Assembly (NCBI GenBank): GCA_023897205.1
Contig: JAHWDD010000011.1
Span: forward strand, 310,001-374,000
Reading direction: 5' to 3'
Length of the DNA stretch: 64,000 bases
From: Exophiala sp. HKRS030
Taxonomy: Eukaryota > Ascomycota > Eurotiomycetes > Chaetothyriales > Herpotrichiellaceae
The number at the start of each line of letters is the position of its first letter. The stretch's first letter is position 1. Under the pieces are notes generated by a model. That model was not told the origin of the DNA. It did not search any database and saw only the letters and a list, made by a program, of their open reading frames with translations. A program made the translations under genes and the position numbers. Positions 1-10,659 of the stretch are shown piece after piece.

Positions 1-684
1 CAACAGCGACAATTAACAGAGTACTGGATTACCATCTTGCACGACAAATAACAACATATTCGATGAGGCTGGCGGAAGTAAAAGACAGTAATCCTTTCCA
101 TCAAGGCGACAAGCCTCGGTAAGGCTCATCAAGTATCACCAACAACGCCTCGGCCAGTCTTTTTACAGGGATCTGTATCCTGGACGATCCGCACCATTTC
201 AACCTATTGGGCCTACTCGTTGCCTTCCCTAGGTATCCCCGGGGCTTATTGTAATGAGCTGACAACGCTAAAATCCCCGTGCGCAAGTGAATAGTGCAAG
301 GGTGTTTATCAATCCCACCTCTCACACCTCAGACAGAGGGCGCTATGATGCCAGTCCTTTGTATCCCTGTTACATTAGCCCGGCTCCTCCTCTCCAACGC
401 CCCCGGAAAAGAAATGAAAGGTGCAGTATCCGGAGTACATGCAAGGGTTGACAACCCAAACGGTATCATTGGTTCTCTCGAGGCCCCGAAGCCAGCAGCC
501 GACATCGAATTCTGAAGTCGCTTCGTATCACCTACTGTACCAAGACATGGTTCGCCAAGCGATCAACATCGTGCCAGCTTACTGTAACGGTGGTGCATAA
601 AAGCAAAGGCCTTTCCTCTTCAGAGGATCGTGTTTGTCACCACAAATTTGAGCGTCTTCACCGCCTCGTCAGGATATCTTCACA
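1..684. other. Intergenic, left edge
   Basis: I see no supportable gene here. Two open frames of about 70 codons overlap on opposite strands and look like chance. The right part is the promoter and leader of the transporter that starts at 685. Confidence 0.5.
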
Positions 685-2452
685 ATGGCCTCAAAGGATC
701 ACAATGCCGAGGAGAGTCGGGTGAATGCCACACCCCGACAACCTTCGCAAGATCCGATGGATGAAAAAGCTGCTGGTATGCACAATGAGATTGCTCACGA
801 AGCGGCGGAAAGAGGTCACGTTGCCACCGACAAGTACGTTTCACTCGCTTCCCTTTGGTCCAGTGTTTTACATACAGTTTACTAACAACTTTTGGCAATT
901 CAGATATGGACATGCGTTGGTGGAATTCGACCCAAAGGTCGAGAGGAAGCTGTGCTATAAGATCGATCTGTACATCGTTCCGACCGTGGCTCTTCTCTAC
1001 TTGTTCTGCTTCATCGACCGGGCGAATATCGGTAAGCTAGCTTGTGTCTCTCTGCCTGACACCTGAGGGCAACGTCCACCAAATACTAACCGGTACTCGT
1101 ACGCAGGCAATGCTAAACTGGCGGGCTTGGAGAAGGACCTTGGCCTCAAGGGATACGACTACAATATCGTCCTGACGGTGTTCTACATCAGCTACATCAT
1201 CTTCGAAATCCCGGCGACGACTGCTTGCAAGTACTTCGGCCCCGGTTGGTTCATTCCCGCAACCTCTCTCGGCTTTGGCATCTGTTCCATCGGGACAGCC
1301 TTTGTCCATCACAGGGCAGCTGCGTGTGGTGTACGATTTCTACTTGGTATCTTTGAGGCGGGCATGCTTCCCGGTATTGCATATTACATGTCGAGGTAGG
1401 TATCGTCTTATCCTGGTCGGTTCGTCTTTCTGACGGCAAAAACTCTCAGATGGTATCGGAGGAGCGAATTGGCTTTCCGCCTGGCTCTCTACATCGTCAT
1501 GGCACCGCTCGCGGGGGCCTTCGGCGGACTCCTGGCTTCGGCCATCCTCAAACTCGACCACTTCGGCGGCCTTCACCGGTGGCGCATGATCTTCGCCATC
1601 GAGGGGATCATCACGTGTGGTCTGGCCTTGATCTCTTTTTTCACATTGACCGACCGACCCGCGACGGCGCGGTGGCTCTCGCAAGAGGAAAAAGACCTGG
1701 CCATCGCCCGGGTCAAGTCCGAACGCGTCGCGACCACCGAGGTGCTCGACAAATTGGACGTCCCCAAGATGGTGCGAGGCATCTTCAGTCCCGTCACGCT
1801 CGCCGTCTCGTTCATCTTCTTGCTCAACAACATCACCGTCCAGGGCCTGGCCTTTTTCCTCCCGACCATCGTCAAGACCATCTACCCTGAAAATTCCGTG
1901 GTGTCTCAACAACTCCACACGGTGCCGCCTTACGTGGTGGGGGCCTTTTTCACCGTCCTGATCCCCTGGCTGTCGTGGCGCTACGACCGTCGGAACGTCT
2001 TTTTCATCGTCTCCGCCCCCCTCATCATGGCGGGCTACGTCATGTTCCTGGCCAGCGAGGCCCCTCACACCCGCTACGGCGCCACCTTTTTGATCACGAC
2101 GGGGGCCTTTTCGTTCGGTGCGCTCTGCAACGCCCAGAGTTCGGCCAACGTCGTCTCCGACACGGCACGCTCCGCCGCCATCGGAACGACCGTCATGTTT
2201 GGCAACGTCGGCGGGCTGATCTCGACCTGGGGTTTCTTACCCTTTGACGGCCCCAATTATCACATCGGCAACGGATTGAACCTGGCCACTTCTTCCACCA
2301 TCTTGATCTGCTCCATCGGTCTCTTGTTCTGGATGAAGGCCGACAACAGGAGACGTGAGAGGATGGACGTGGACTCCGAGTTGGATGGCTTGTCCACCAA
2401 GCAGGTGCAAGATTTGGACTGGCGTCATCCGGCTTTCAGGTGGAGGTCGTAA
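685..2452 (+). CDS. MFS transporter, allantoate permease (Dal5) type
   Basis: Four exons (685-833, 904-1031, 1107-1395, 1450-2452) join in frame to 522 residues; the introns are 54-75 bases with GT...AG ends. The first transmembrane helix carries the family's F-I-D-R-A-N-I-G motif, which is split by intron 2 and rejoins cleanly with N-A-K-L-A-G-L-E. A W-Y-R-R-x-E-x-A-x-R motif in the loop after helix 4 is rebuilt across intron 3. About twelve hydrophobic helices follow, and the tail ends in a short charged segment. This is the anion:cation symporter family, whose fungal members import allantoate, nicotinate, pantothenate, dipeptides or organic anions at the plasma membrane. The substrate cannot be told from sequence. 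The start at 685 has an A at -3 and a short hydrophilic N-terminus, as is usual for the family. Confidence 0.9.
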
Positions 2453-2801
2453 ATTGGGTCGGAAGCAAGACTGATGGACAGGCCCAAATTGAGTGCAGAA
2501 AGGCACGGGATACGTTTTTGCCAAAGTCAAGTACGTAGTCAAGTGGTGACGGTATCTGCGGCAGACGTTTATTCTTACTTGGTCATACGTAAGCATTGTC
2601 TGCTGAAATTGGGAATCTGTCAATGTCTTTCACAAAGCTCTAGTATCATCACGAGACGTTTGAGGGCATTGAGAGCACACTGTTCACGGTCAAGGCGTAG
2701 AAAACGGGTCGTCATCATGTCACTGACACATACAAAGAAAACCCCTTCATCTCAACGAGTCTAATTTGAGTCCGGCACCGACCCTGCTTGTTTGATTGTT
2801 T
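2453..2801. other. Intergenic between converging genes
   Basis: This is the shared 3' region of the transporter (left) and the F-box gene (right). I see nothing else in it. Confidence 0.5.
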
Positions 2802-3974
2802 CTAAGAGAAAAACAACGATTGGACCCTGTAGACCATCCACGACAACACCAGACACGACAGGACGGCCACCTTCCACCACCTTTTGAACAACAGCGGGAG
2901 GTTGCTTCCCCCGTTGAAAACCACCAGAGCTTTCACCGCCCTGGCATTGTCATCGTCGTTGGCATTGACGTTGGTCAAGTACCGGCAAGCCAACAGCAAC
3001 AAGGGGCACCCCAGGATGTCCACCCAACGCCTCCAGTCCAATGCTTGTTCTCTTATCTGGCGGCCGCCCTCGACCGCCAGGGCCACGAGATGTCCAAAGA
3101 CGAGGAGGGTTTTGGGCACAAAAGATTTTTGTTGGGTCGTCGTCGTCATCGGGTACCTCTTTCTTTTCTTCTCGAGACGCCGCCTGGCGAGGACGGCCGG
3201 GCAGGGTCCGGTGCCCCCGACGAAACACAGGTTGTTGCCCTTGCGTTGGCCGAGGCGCGTGCGGGCCAATTGACGAGCCGGGAGGAGGTCGGGACTCTGG
3301 GAGAGACACTCGCCGTGGTTCAGGCGGGCGGCCAGGATACGCTGGACCTCCCGGTTGGACAGGAAGAGGGCGTCGGTCTTGAAGCTGAGTCTGGTGTTGT
3401 TGGGGATCGGGAGGCCCAGGTAGGCTCGGGAGAGCACCCACGAGATCCGGTGGTGGGTGGTCGAGTGGCGGGAGAGGACGCCGGAGATGCCGACGTGGCT
3501 TTGTCGGAGGGAGAGGACGTCCGGGTAGTCGAGGTGGGAGGCTATCGTGAGGACAAGTTCCGCCGGGAGAGTGACGAGGGTCGGAGGACGAGAGCGACGA
3601 CGACTTTTGAGGATGGCAGTGGTGGTGATGCTGGCTGTTGTGGAAAGTCGAGACCGAGACTGAGATTCAGATACATCTTCTTGGGCACGATTGGAAGGAC
3701 GTGTGATGTCTTGTGTAAAGGTGTTATGAAAGAGGACTGTTTGTGGGTGAAATCCCGTGTCCATATCCGCGCCTGCGTCTGCATCTGCATCTCTCATTGT
3801 GCTGTCAATTGGCGAGTGATTTGGGAACATGTCCTGTTGCTTTGAGTCTGAGTCTGTCATCGTGCCGTTTGGTGTAGACATGTTTGATCCTTTTATCAGT
3901 TGTTGAATAGGTCGACCGTTGGACCGAGCCGGGATGGATTTCCTGTGATCAACAAATGACAACAAAGATGACAA
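2802..3974 (-). CDS. F-box protein with hydrophobic C-terminus
   Basis: A single open frame of 390 residues. The N-terminal 130 residues are Ser/Thr/Asp-rich and likely disordered. An F-box-like segment follows near residue 133 (L-P-A-E-L-V-L-T-I-A-S-H-L-D-Y-P-D), the pattern that binds Skp1 in SCF ubiquitin ligases. The middle is basic. The last 30 residues hold a W-W-K-V-A-V-L-S-C-L-V-L-S-W type hydrophobic segment, a possible tail anchor. No substrate-binding repeat is visible. An alternative start lies at Met32 (3881). A 349-codon open frame runs antisense over the same stretch but has no domain, so I take the minus-strand frame as the gene. The target is unknown. Confidence 0.65.
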   Translation of the reverse strand: MSSLLSFVDHRKSIPARSNGRPIQQLIKGSNMSTPNGTMTDSDSKQQDMFPNHSPIDSTMRDADADAGADMDTGFHPQTVLFHNTFTQDITRPSNRAQEDVSESQSRSRLSTTASITTTAILKSRRRSRPPTLVTLPAELVLTIASHLDYPDVLSLRQSHVGISGVLSRHSTTHHRISWVLSRAYLGLPIPNNTRLSFKTDALFLSNREVQRILAARLNHGECLSQSPDLLPARQLARTRLGQRKGNNLCFVGGTGPCPAVLARRRLEKKRKRYPMTTTTQQKSFVPKTLLVFGHLVALAVEGGRQIREQALDWRRWVDILGCPLLLLACRYLTNVNANDDDNARAVKALVVFNGGSNLPLLFKRWWKVAVLSCLVLSWMVYRVQSLFFS

Positions 3975-4758
3975 CCTGTAAGCTGTGCGGTTTCAGTAAT
4001 GACAAAGATCAATGCGGATTGAAAGATGCGTTTGATTCAATGAAAGGGAAGAGATTTATTGCGCCGAGAGAAGGTCCTCAAGAGCAGTGGATGTGACCCG
4101 CGCCATATATGCTTTCTTTCTTTTCTGAAGGAAAGGATTCTTAGGTTCGTGCCTATTTGCCTTGACCCGCTTACAGAAAGATTCTGCCTAGCAAAGAAGG
4201 CTGCATTCAAACCATGTCGTTCCATACCCAACGCTATTGTCAACTTAGGCTCCGGGTGCTGCTCAGGCCAACTGCCCATCTGCTTAGGCTGGGGCTCAGT
4301 TCTTCAACCCTCGTGCTCATCAGTCCCAATCTTGGGTCCCTATCATAGCTGGTATAGCAGCCCGTGCATCACCGTACCGTGCCTTTCTTCGCGCAAAGAT
4401 AGAAGCGAGGGTTGCTATATGTGTGAAGATTCCGATGGCTCTGCTTTGGGTTGTCGTATGTTCATTTGTCTGCTCGCTCCAAGTGTTGATGGACGTAGAA
4501 GTAGTAATTTTCTCGAAGCGGAATGTGCCTGCCAGCTGAATGATACTATATTTGGACATATCATGACTCGGTTGGAGCTTGATTTGAGTGTTTGTATCCC
4601 ACATTTCCACATCAGATGATCCAAGGTATCCCGAGGGACAACTTGAAGTTAGGCACGATCCGGCCATACCTCGTCCATACCGACTGAGAAAAGATTGGAC
4701 TTTGTTCATTGGACATAACGTCATACACGAAGAGTAAGTCTGTCTTTGTGGCCACTAA
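3975..4758. other. Intergenic
   Basis: Upstream region of the F-box gene and downstream region of the next gene. It contains a 186-codon cysteine-rich open frame (4059-4619, plus) that I do not believe, and nothing else I can support. Confidence 0.4.
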
Positions 4759-6648
4759 TTACTCATTTGTGGTGTTCTGTATTTTGTCATCACGTAGCCA
4801 ATGCTTCCAACTTTCGTCGCTTGACACTGAGTTCTGATCCTCATCGAGGGCGTTTTCTGCTTGAGGTCTTTTTTCATCGTCACGCATACTAACAGTAAGC
4901 TCCGAGATGCCTGGCTCCCAGGAAGTGCTCTCAGCATTTTCGCAAATCCTTGTATTGACTACCTCAAACCCCAAGTCTGGCGGGGTCTGAATTGTGCTAG
5001 GCCCTGTTGCCTCCGTTATCCAGCTATCTTGCGATGGTACATTCGAAGCCGACGGAACGTCGTCAGCCTGGGTTGGGCGGGTCTGTGTCAAAGACTCATC
5101 CGTAAGAAACGCAGTTGGCAGCGAATCTGGCGGCACCAGCGGAGTCGGGGTGGGTTCATCATTGACAGTATGGTTCGACGTCGAGTGAAGTGGCCCTGAG
5201 GGCTCTTCGTCGATGGATGGACGGATTTCGGGTGGGCCTTCTGGGTGCAGATTCGCTGTTGGGAGGCTTGGGTCATGTCGACGTATCGTTTCCGAGAGTT
5301 GTCCCAGGAAAAAGCCCACGAAAAATAGATTAGCGATAAACATAATTCGCTGGCCGTCTGACGCCAGTACATGGCAGCCAGGGTCATTTATCGAGGCAGT
5401 TGCGTCGCCACCATCACAACGCCTGTACTCGAGGAGTTGTAGCATCCGCATAACGTCATCGAAATCTTCTGGGAGAAGCGGTTCTCCTTGCCCTGTTCGC
5501 AGGATCAGTCATGTATCGAAAGTAACACAAAGCTGAGACACGTACATGGGTTCAACATTGCCCTGTACGGAATAAAGCTTGGGTAAGCCATGATGAATTT
5601 GTACCTCCAGATAAACACCTCGCGGTCCCCCCCAGACCTTTGAGCTTCGTTTCGCAGCTGCTCGTCACCCCAAGGGTCGAATTGATGGAGCTCCCGCAAG
5701 TTGTGATAACTTAAATGGCCGGCTTTAACATGCCAGAAGGACAGATGTTTGTGTTCCTGGACCAGAGTCAGTGCGACCGCTTTCGGAGCTCATGGTATGG
5801 CAATATGGGCATGGAAATCATCTGGACGTGAAGCTTACATCTCTTCTGAAGAGCTCCCGCGTAGTGGTGCTGCCCCTGCATGCACACTTCCAATACTTGA
5901 CAGGGTCGAACTTGTAAAATATGTCCCCCAACCTCCTGGCAGCCGCCTTCCTCCTTTTGGAGCCAGAAGTGCTCGTAGCCAAGGATGAGGCCGAGTCGGC
6001 GGTCCATTGGCCTCCAGAAGGTTTCCCACGGCCAGGAGCAGGAGAGGACAAAGAATGATTGATCTGTGGCTGTGTATTTTGAGAGTCGCCGTACTTTCGC
6101 TTCGCGCCTTGAGATGCGTGCACCTGAGTGAGTATGATAAGTTGCACGCAACTCAGATAGGTAACGAGGAGGAAGACTGTAGCGGCGGTACGTTGAACTT
6201 GGAGCCAATCTTTCCCCGGGGAGGCAGTGCTATCACTTTTGACAGGAGCGAGACAGGAGACCAGTGGAGAAGAGTGTTTCTCAGCCCTAGCGAGAATCTC
6301 AGGGCGTTCCAACTCGGCGCCGTGCGGGGCATTCTCTGCGATGTTACTAGTCGCCGCTTGGTATCGACTTGCTTCGGATTGATCACTCCATATAGATTCC
6401 ATCAAAGACAAATGGACGTCCATTTCGCTCTGAAGCTCTCGCGAGCGTCGTGACACAGTTTCGCCCGCGTAGAAGACGTCGGCACGGCAGCTCTGTCCTT
6501 GGAACCTTTTGATGGAGTATGTGCTGGATACACTGGACTGGCTTGCATTGCTCGTTGCTGAAGCCCCGGACCAGGTCGAGTTGTCGGAGCCATTTTCACT
6601 GGGGTCAGAGCCAGGAGAGCTAGTCATGATATACTGCGTGGCACACAT
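4759..6648 (-). CDS. Uncharacterised fungal protein, three exons
   Basis: Exons 6648-5839, 5756-5546 and 5492-4759 join in frame to 584 residues; the introns are 82 and 53 bases with GTAAGC/GTACGT donors. The function is not recognised. The N-terminus is Ser-rich. Residues 154-175 and about 388-405 are strongly hydrophobic. After the first of these comes a basic stretch and then G-D-I-F-Y-K-F-D-P-V-K-Y-W-K-C-A-C, which recalls the start of a degenerate zinc-finger-like region found in many fungal proteins (F-x-K-x-D-P-x-x-Y), followed by a conserved-looking segment with A-Y-P-S-F-I-P-Y. The C-terminal 170 residues are acidic and Pro/Ser/Thr-rich. Met8 (6627) is an equally good start. The first hydrophobic stretch could be an unrecognised intron, but the 68-base candidate there would shift the frame. 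Confidence 0.55.
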
Positions 6649-7677
6649 CTTCGCCTAACAGTTATAACATCTACCAGCGACGTTTAAAAAGTACGTTTTC
6701 TTTGAAACTGCGTTCCAGGCGGCGCTTTCGATGAAAATAGAATGTTAATGCGGGCAACGCTGGTCTCAGTTCCTGTTGATGTTTCCAAACCGTTCTTGAT
6801 AAAACCACGGTCTCTTTCTGAGGGTTGAACGCCCGTCACTGAGCAGAACAACGTTGTCAAGGATCGAGAGTATTTGCGCCCGCGGGACTCAATGACTCGA
6901 TTGCTCTGATAACAGAGCTTCTGCCGTCGGGACAGAAGTAGCGGAGGAAGGCGGGAGAGACACAGAGCAATGGTGGTACTGTGACCAGGGGTTCTGGGTA
7001 GGCACTCACTCCTCAATTGGAGGTGGGTTGCTGGCTGTAGACTCCTGCTTTAAGTATGCCGCTTTGCGGCACGGTGTCAACGCAGATTCCTGACAGAAAA
7101 CAATGGCAGAACCAAATGTATTGCCAGACTCACAATTGATATTGATCTCGAAGTCGTATAGAGGCCGCGGGGAACGCAGAAGCGCAGATGCACCTTGCGG
7201 TCATGCGCCAATGATGGAGGTGGAGGGAACAGCCCCCTGCATTCGATGACACCAAACGCGCCAAGCGGCGACCACAGCTGGTCACCACCAACAGACCAAC
7301 TTCTCCCACTGTACTCTCCTCATTTGCAGTGTCGTTTTGTTCATGGAGAGCATGTGTTGTTATAGCATATTGCAAAGATGCAAATTCTTCTTGGTGTGCT
7401 TCTTGTATGTAGCTCACAATTTGCGTTGACTTCACTCGGTGACGTAGTCGCCGATGGAAGTGGTAAGCTATGCCGGTATTGCTGGTAGCCATCAACGCCG
7501 CAGGTTGGTGACCAGAACTCGTCGAGTGCGACGATTGGTGTGCGAGGACGGATTCCTCTGGCCGATGACCTCGTTGATTCACATCCATCTCTTGCGTCTG
7601 AACCACTCTCGTCCTCATCGCGCCATTATCAGAGACAAAGCAGGTGCTTGACCAACGTCCCCGACCTTATCGACTTT
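6649..7677. other. Intergenic between divergent genes
   Basis: The region holds the promoters of the genes at 4759-6648 (minus) and 7678-8425 (plus). A 162-codon minus-strand frame at 7130-7618 lacks any support. A short first exon of the right-hand gene may lie here. Confidence 0.4.
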
Positions 7678-8425
7678 ATGTCTGAGCCCCAGGAGCTCGC
7701 GGTTCTTCGATCAACAAGTCTGCGCAAGGAAGTTGCTGTTGCGCGGGCGCCGCCGGTAGCAGTGCACAAGCTTCGCACGGCAGTGGCCAGAAGAGATGGA
7801 AAGGGGAAACAATACCTCTTGAACATTAGGGATGGTCAGAGCGGTGGGGAGATTATGCAAATGTGGAATGATATGGAAGTCCATTCCAAATTTGTGGTTT
7901 GGTGGCACAAGATTCTGGCCATGAGACCGGCCATCTTCGAAGGTACCGTAACGATGGTAAGTGCCTGGCAAGATTGCTTGTAGCACCTTGCTGACTGTCA
8001 TTTCTGTAAAGCAAAACGACTCAGATCTCGAGGCGGAACGTATTTCATGCTTCATTGCCATGGGTACCCTTCAAGAATTGCCGCAGCATACTTTCGCCTA
8101 TTCAAAGCCGGGAGAGTTCCTCAGCTGGGCTGGTTTCGTCCATGACAACGCTCGCTTCTACCAGGCGGCCAATGGAGGCTTTGGCATGCAAAAGGCGCTG
8201 ATTCTGGCATGGAAGACTGACAAGCTTCTTGTCGGCGTCATCACTGCCATCCTCACTCTAGTCAGCATCGCCATTGGGATCATCATCGGAATGGCGTGCC
8301 ACAATGCTGGGTTGGGGATTGGCGTCAGCGCTACCATATTCACGCTGCTTGCTTTCCTGGCTTTCGTACTGAACAAGTCGATGAAGTATGCTATTACCCC
8401 GTTCTCCGCCGGCAGATCCATCTGA
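7678..8425 (+). CDS. Small membrane protein, DUF6594-like (tentative)
   Basis: Exons 7678-7956 and 8012-8425 give 230 residues; the 55-base intron begins GTAAGT and ends AAAG. The C-terminus has two clear membrane helices (about residues 165-188 and 193-213). The N-terminus, read with the codons just upstream, is V-P-D-L-I-D-F-M-S-E-P-Q-E-L-A-V-L-R. It resembles the opening of the fungal DUF6594 family, whose members also end in membrane helices, but this protein is much shorter than usual. The open frame reaches back to 7540 without a Met, so a further 5' exon is likely and the start at 7678 is only the first in-frame ATG. Function is unknown. Confidence 0.5.
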
Positions 8426-10087
8426 CATTGTGATTAGGTATTGAAGTCTCAGGCAGATTTCATCGATGATGCTCGTTTGGGGGCGAATAGTTTTATGAAC
8501 CAAAGGGAAAGGAAAGAAACTAGATATTTAGTTCTCACGAGGAAACAAATATGTGGGCATCATGTGAGACTTTACCCAGAGCATGATCTGTCATTGGGAT
8601 CTCACCATGAACGGTTTGTAATCTTGATGTAGACGGTGGTGTTGTAAGCCTTTTATTGTAGACGAAGGATCTCTGTAGGTACTGTAGGCAATAGCTTCCA
8701 GGCTGTCAAGGCAATTAACCCCGGGCAATTCCGCATTTTTCCTGCGCCGACATTTTGTGCTGAAATGCTGAAATGAGGCTCCCTAAAAGGCAGACGCATA
8801 GGCGCAGCGAAGGCTCGTGCGTGACCACAACATCTTGCTGGTCCAAGTAAATCTTGATCACCAGACACTGGACCAACTTGTTGTGTACGGGAGTCCTTAT
8901 GCCTGTATCGCACCCCGACAGTCTTTCCAGTCATCCAGACGAAAATTAAAGGTGGCCATGTTTCGCCTCTTCAAGAAATTTGACTGTCCAGGCAAACGCG
9001 GTTCATTGGCGATGTGGATCCCCAAGGAAAGACGACACGTTTCGCAAATTGCTACTGTATGTACAGTTGACAGACACTCCCGTCCACTTGAGCCTTGCAC
9101 CACAGTGTCATGAACGAGGTCAGGCTTCCAGGGATTATTGTTGATCACGTTCATGTACAGCTGAAGGATCGTACTCGAACCCACCAATAAGGCTAACCTG
9201 TCGAGTCTTGTCATCTTATACGATGAAGCGGCTTAAAATAACGCCAACTTCTCATTCGAGACCCATGCTCTAAAAGGGAGAGCTTACCAACTATACCTAG
9301 TATAAACAGGTACCTAGGTATCCAGAGTACTGTTTTTAGGAGGTATTCTCGAATACTTCAACACTAATGTAACAAATAGGCTGCGAAGGAGATACGGAAC
9401 AGTGGTTTTGTTCACGCGGAATAGATAGTAATCTGTTACTGAGTGGGAGCGATGGAAACGTCAGCCCTTGCGAGGGCTTGCTGGGAGTGTAAAAAGTTCT
9501 ACAAGTAGTTCCTTTGTGTGCATAGTTGCAAGGTGCTCAACATGAAGAGAAGTGGCAGATCATGAAAGAGAGACTTGTTTATTTGGTCCACCTTGGAAAG
9601 CTCCATGTCTGACGTGTACATTCTGCCGCTTCCCCCCACATGTTGCTCCGTAGCTTCAGCCAGGTGCTTGTCAGACATTTGAATTTGACCAAGTACAAAG
9701 TCTAGGCTACAACCAATTTTTCTCTCTATGCTGTACATACACTCTCATAAGACATAGGAGTATGTAGATACTGATGAAGACGAATCATGGTAAGGCTCCA
9801 TCGTCGAAATGACACTGTCAATGTTGCAAGCGAAATTATATACGTTCGGTGAAAAGCCAATGGCATTTTCAAGTAACTGCCTCGAGGCAGTGAGGTCAAG
9901 ATGAGATACCAAAAAGTGAAGACCAGCCATATTCCCTCATAAAACCCTCCTTCACATCCCTCCTACTTCCACACGTCAAAATGGCCTAGGGCCATCCTCT
10001 TTCATCGCTCCAAATATCCTTGATTCTTTCACGCCACGACAAAACACAAGCAACACCCAGCCACATCCTCAAGAATTGCAGGTCATC
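8426..10087. other. Long gene-poor stretch
   Basis: 1.66 kb with only short, unsupported open frames (for example 8817-9113, 8897-9214 and 9499-9738). A perfect TACCTAGGTA palindrome sits at 9311. I see no RNA gene or transposon signature. Confidence 0.4.
9311..9320. repeat. TACCTAGGTA palindrome, copy 1
   Basis: Perfect 10-base palindrome in intergenic DNA. The same 10-mer recurs at 36458 and 42617. Confidence 0.6.
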
Positions 10088-10438
10088 ATGGCTCAGCCTG
10101 GCGACCTGTCAATCTTGAAAAGTTTTCCAGAGCGGACTGCCACCGACTCAGATGATGGCTATCGTCAGAAAGTTGAGGAATTCGTAGCTCATTGCCTAAG
10201 ACTGATTTTCAGGAGGACAGCGATCGTGGATGTTAATGTGGTTTAGTTCGAAGTACTGGACTACATGGCACGCCTCCCAGAAAGTTGGCGCGAGCACATA
10301 GAGAAAGGTCAGATGAAAGCGCGAGGAGAGCCTCACGACCTGACACTCCGATTCAGGACTCGGCATGATGCTGGGATAGCCTACAACCTTGACAACTTTC
10401 TTGGATTTGGTAAATTGAGAATGGAGATGAGAAATTAG
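10088..10438 (+). CDS. Candidate small two-exon protein
   Basis: An ATG at 10088 opens 32 codons to 10183. A 63-base intron (GTAGCT...TTTAG, 10184-10246) is followed by exon 10247-10438, giving 95 residues. Without splicing the frame stops at the intron's last codon. The predicted protein is hydrophilic and codon-like in composition, with D-Y-M-A-R-L-P-E-S-W-R-E-H-I and D-L-T-L-R-F-R-T-R-H-D-A-G-I-A-Y-N-L. I do not recognise a family. It could equally be a remnant of a longer gene. It sits alone, 220 bases beyond the 3' end of the amidohydrolase gene, which runs toward it. Confidence 0.3.
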
Positions 10439-10659
10439 ACGACTGAAGTGACATCAGTTCATAGCCTGCACAGGCGATGCGAAACGGAATGATTGACCAA
10501 TCCAATCTAAACGAGGATCAACACATTGCTCTTCAAAATCAATGAAGATGAAATCATTGACATAGCAATGAAACGAAATGAGCAAGAGAGAGACTTCATT
10601 GCGCTTTTGCCTTTTCGTTTCTTTTTACTTCTCTTTTGGGGATGTGACTTTCTCATAAA

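Noticed and set aside
1340..2068. 242-codon minus-strand open frame
   Set aside because: Shadow of the main exon of the MFS transporter; highly charged, with no domain.
2796..3845. 349-codon plus-strand open frame
   Set aside because: It is antisense to the F-box gene, has no recognisable domain and is Gly/Arg/Glu-biased as expected from a shadow frame.
4059..4619. 186-codon cysteine-rich plus frame
   Set aside because: No signal peptide, no cysteine spacing pattern, and an equally long minus frame overlaps it.
6107..6190. Candidate 68-base intron (minus strand) removing the first hydrophobic stretch of the 4759-6648 gene
   Set aside because: Donor and acceptor are acceptable, but removal shifts the frame into stops, so I kept the exon intact.
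7130..7618. 162-codon minus frame
   Set aside because: No motif, and overlaps the likely 5' part of the plus-strand membrane protein gene.
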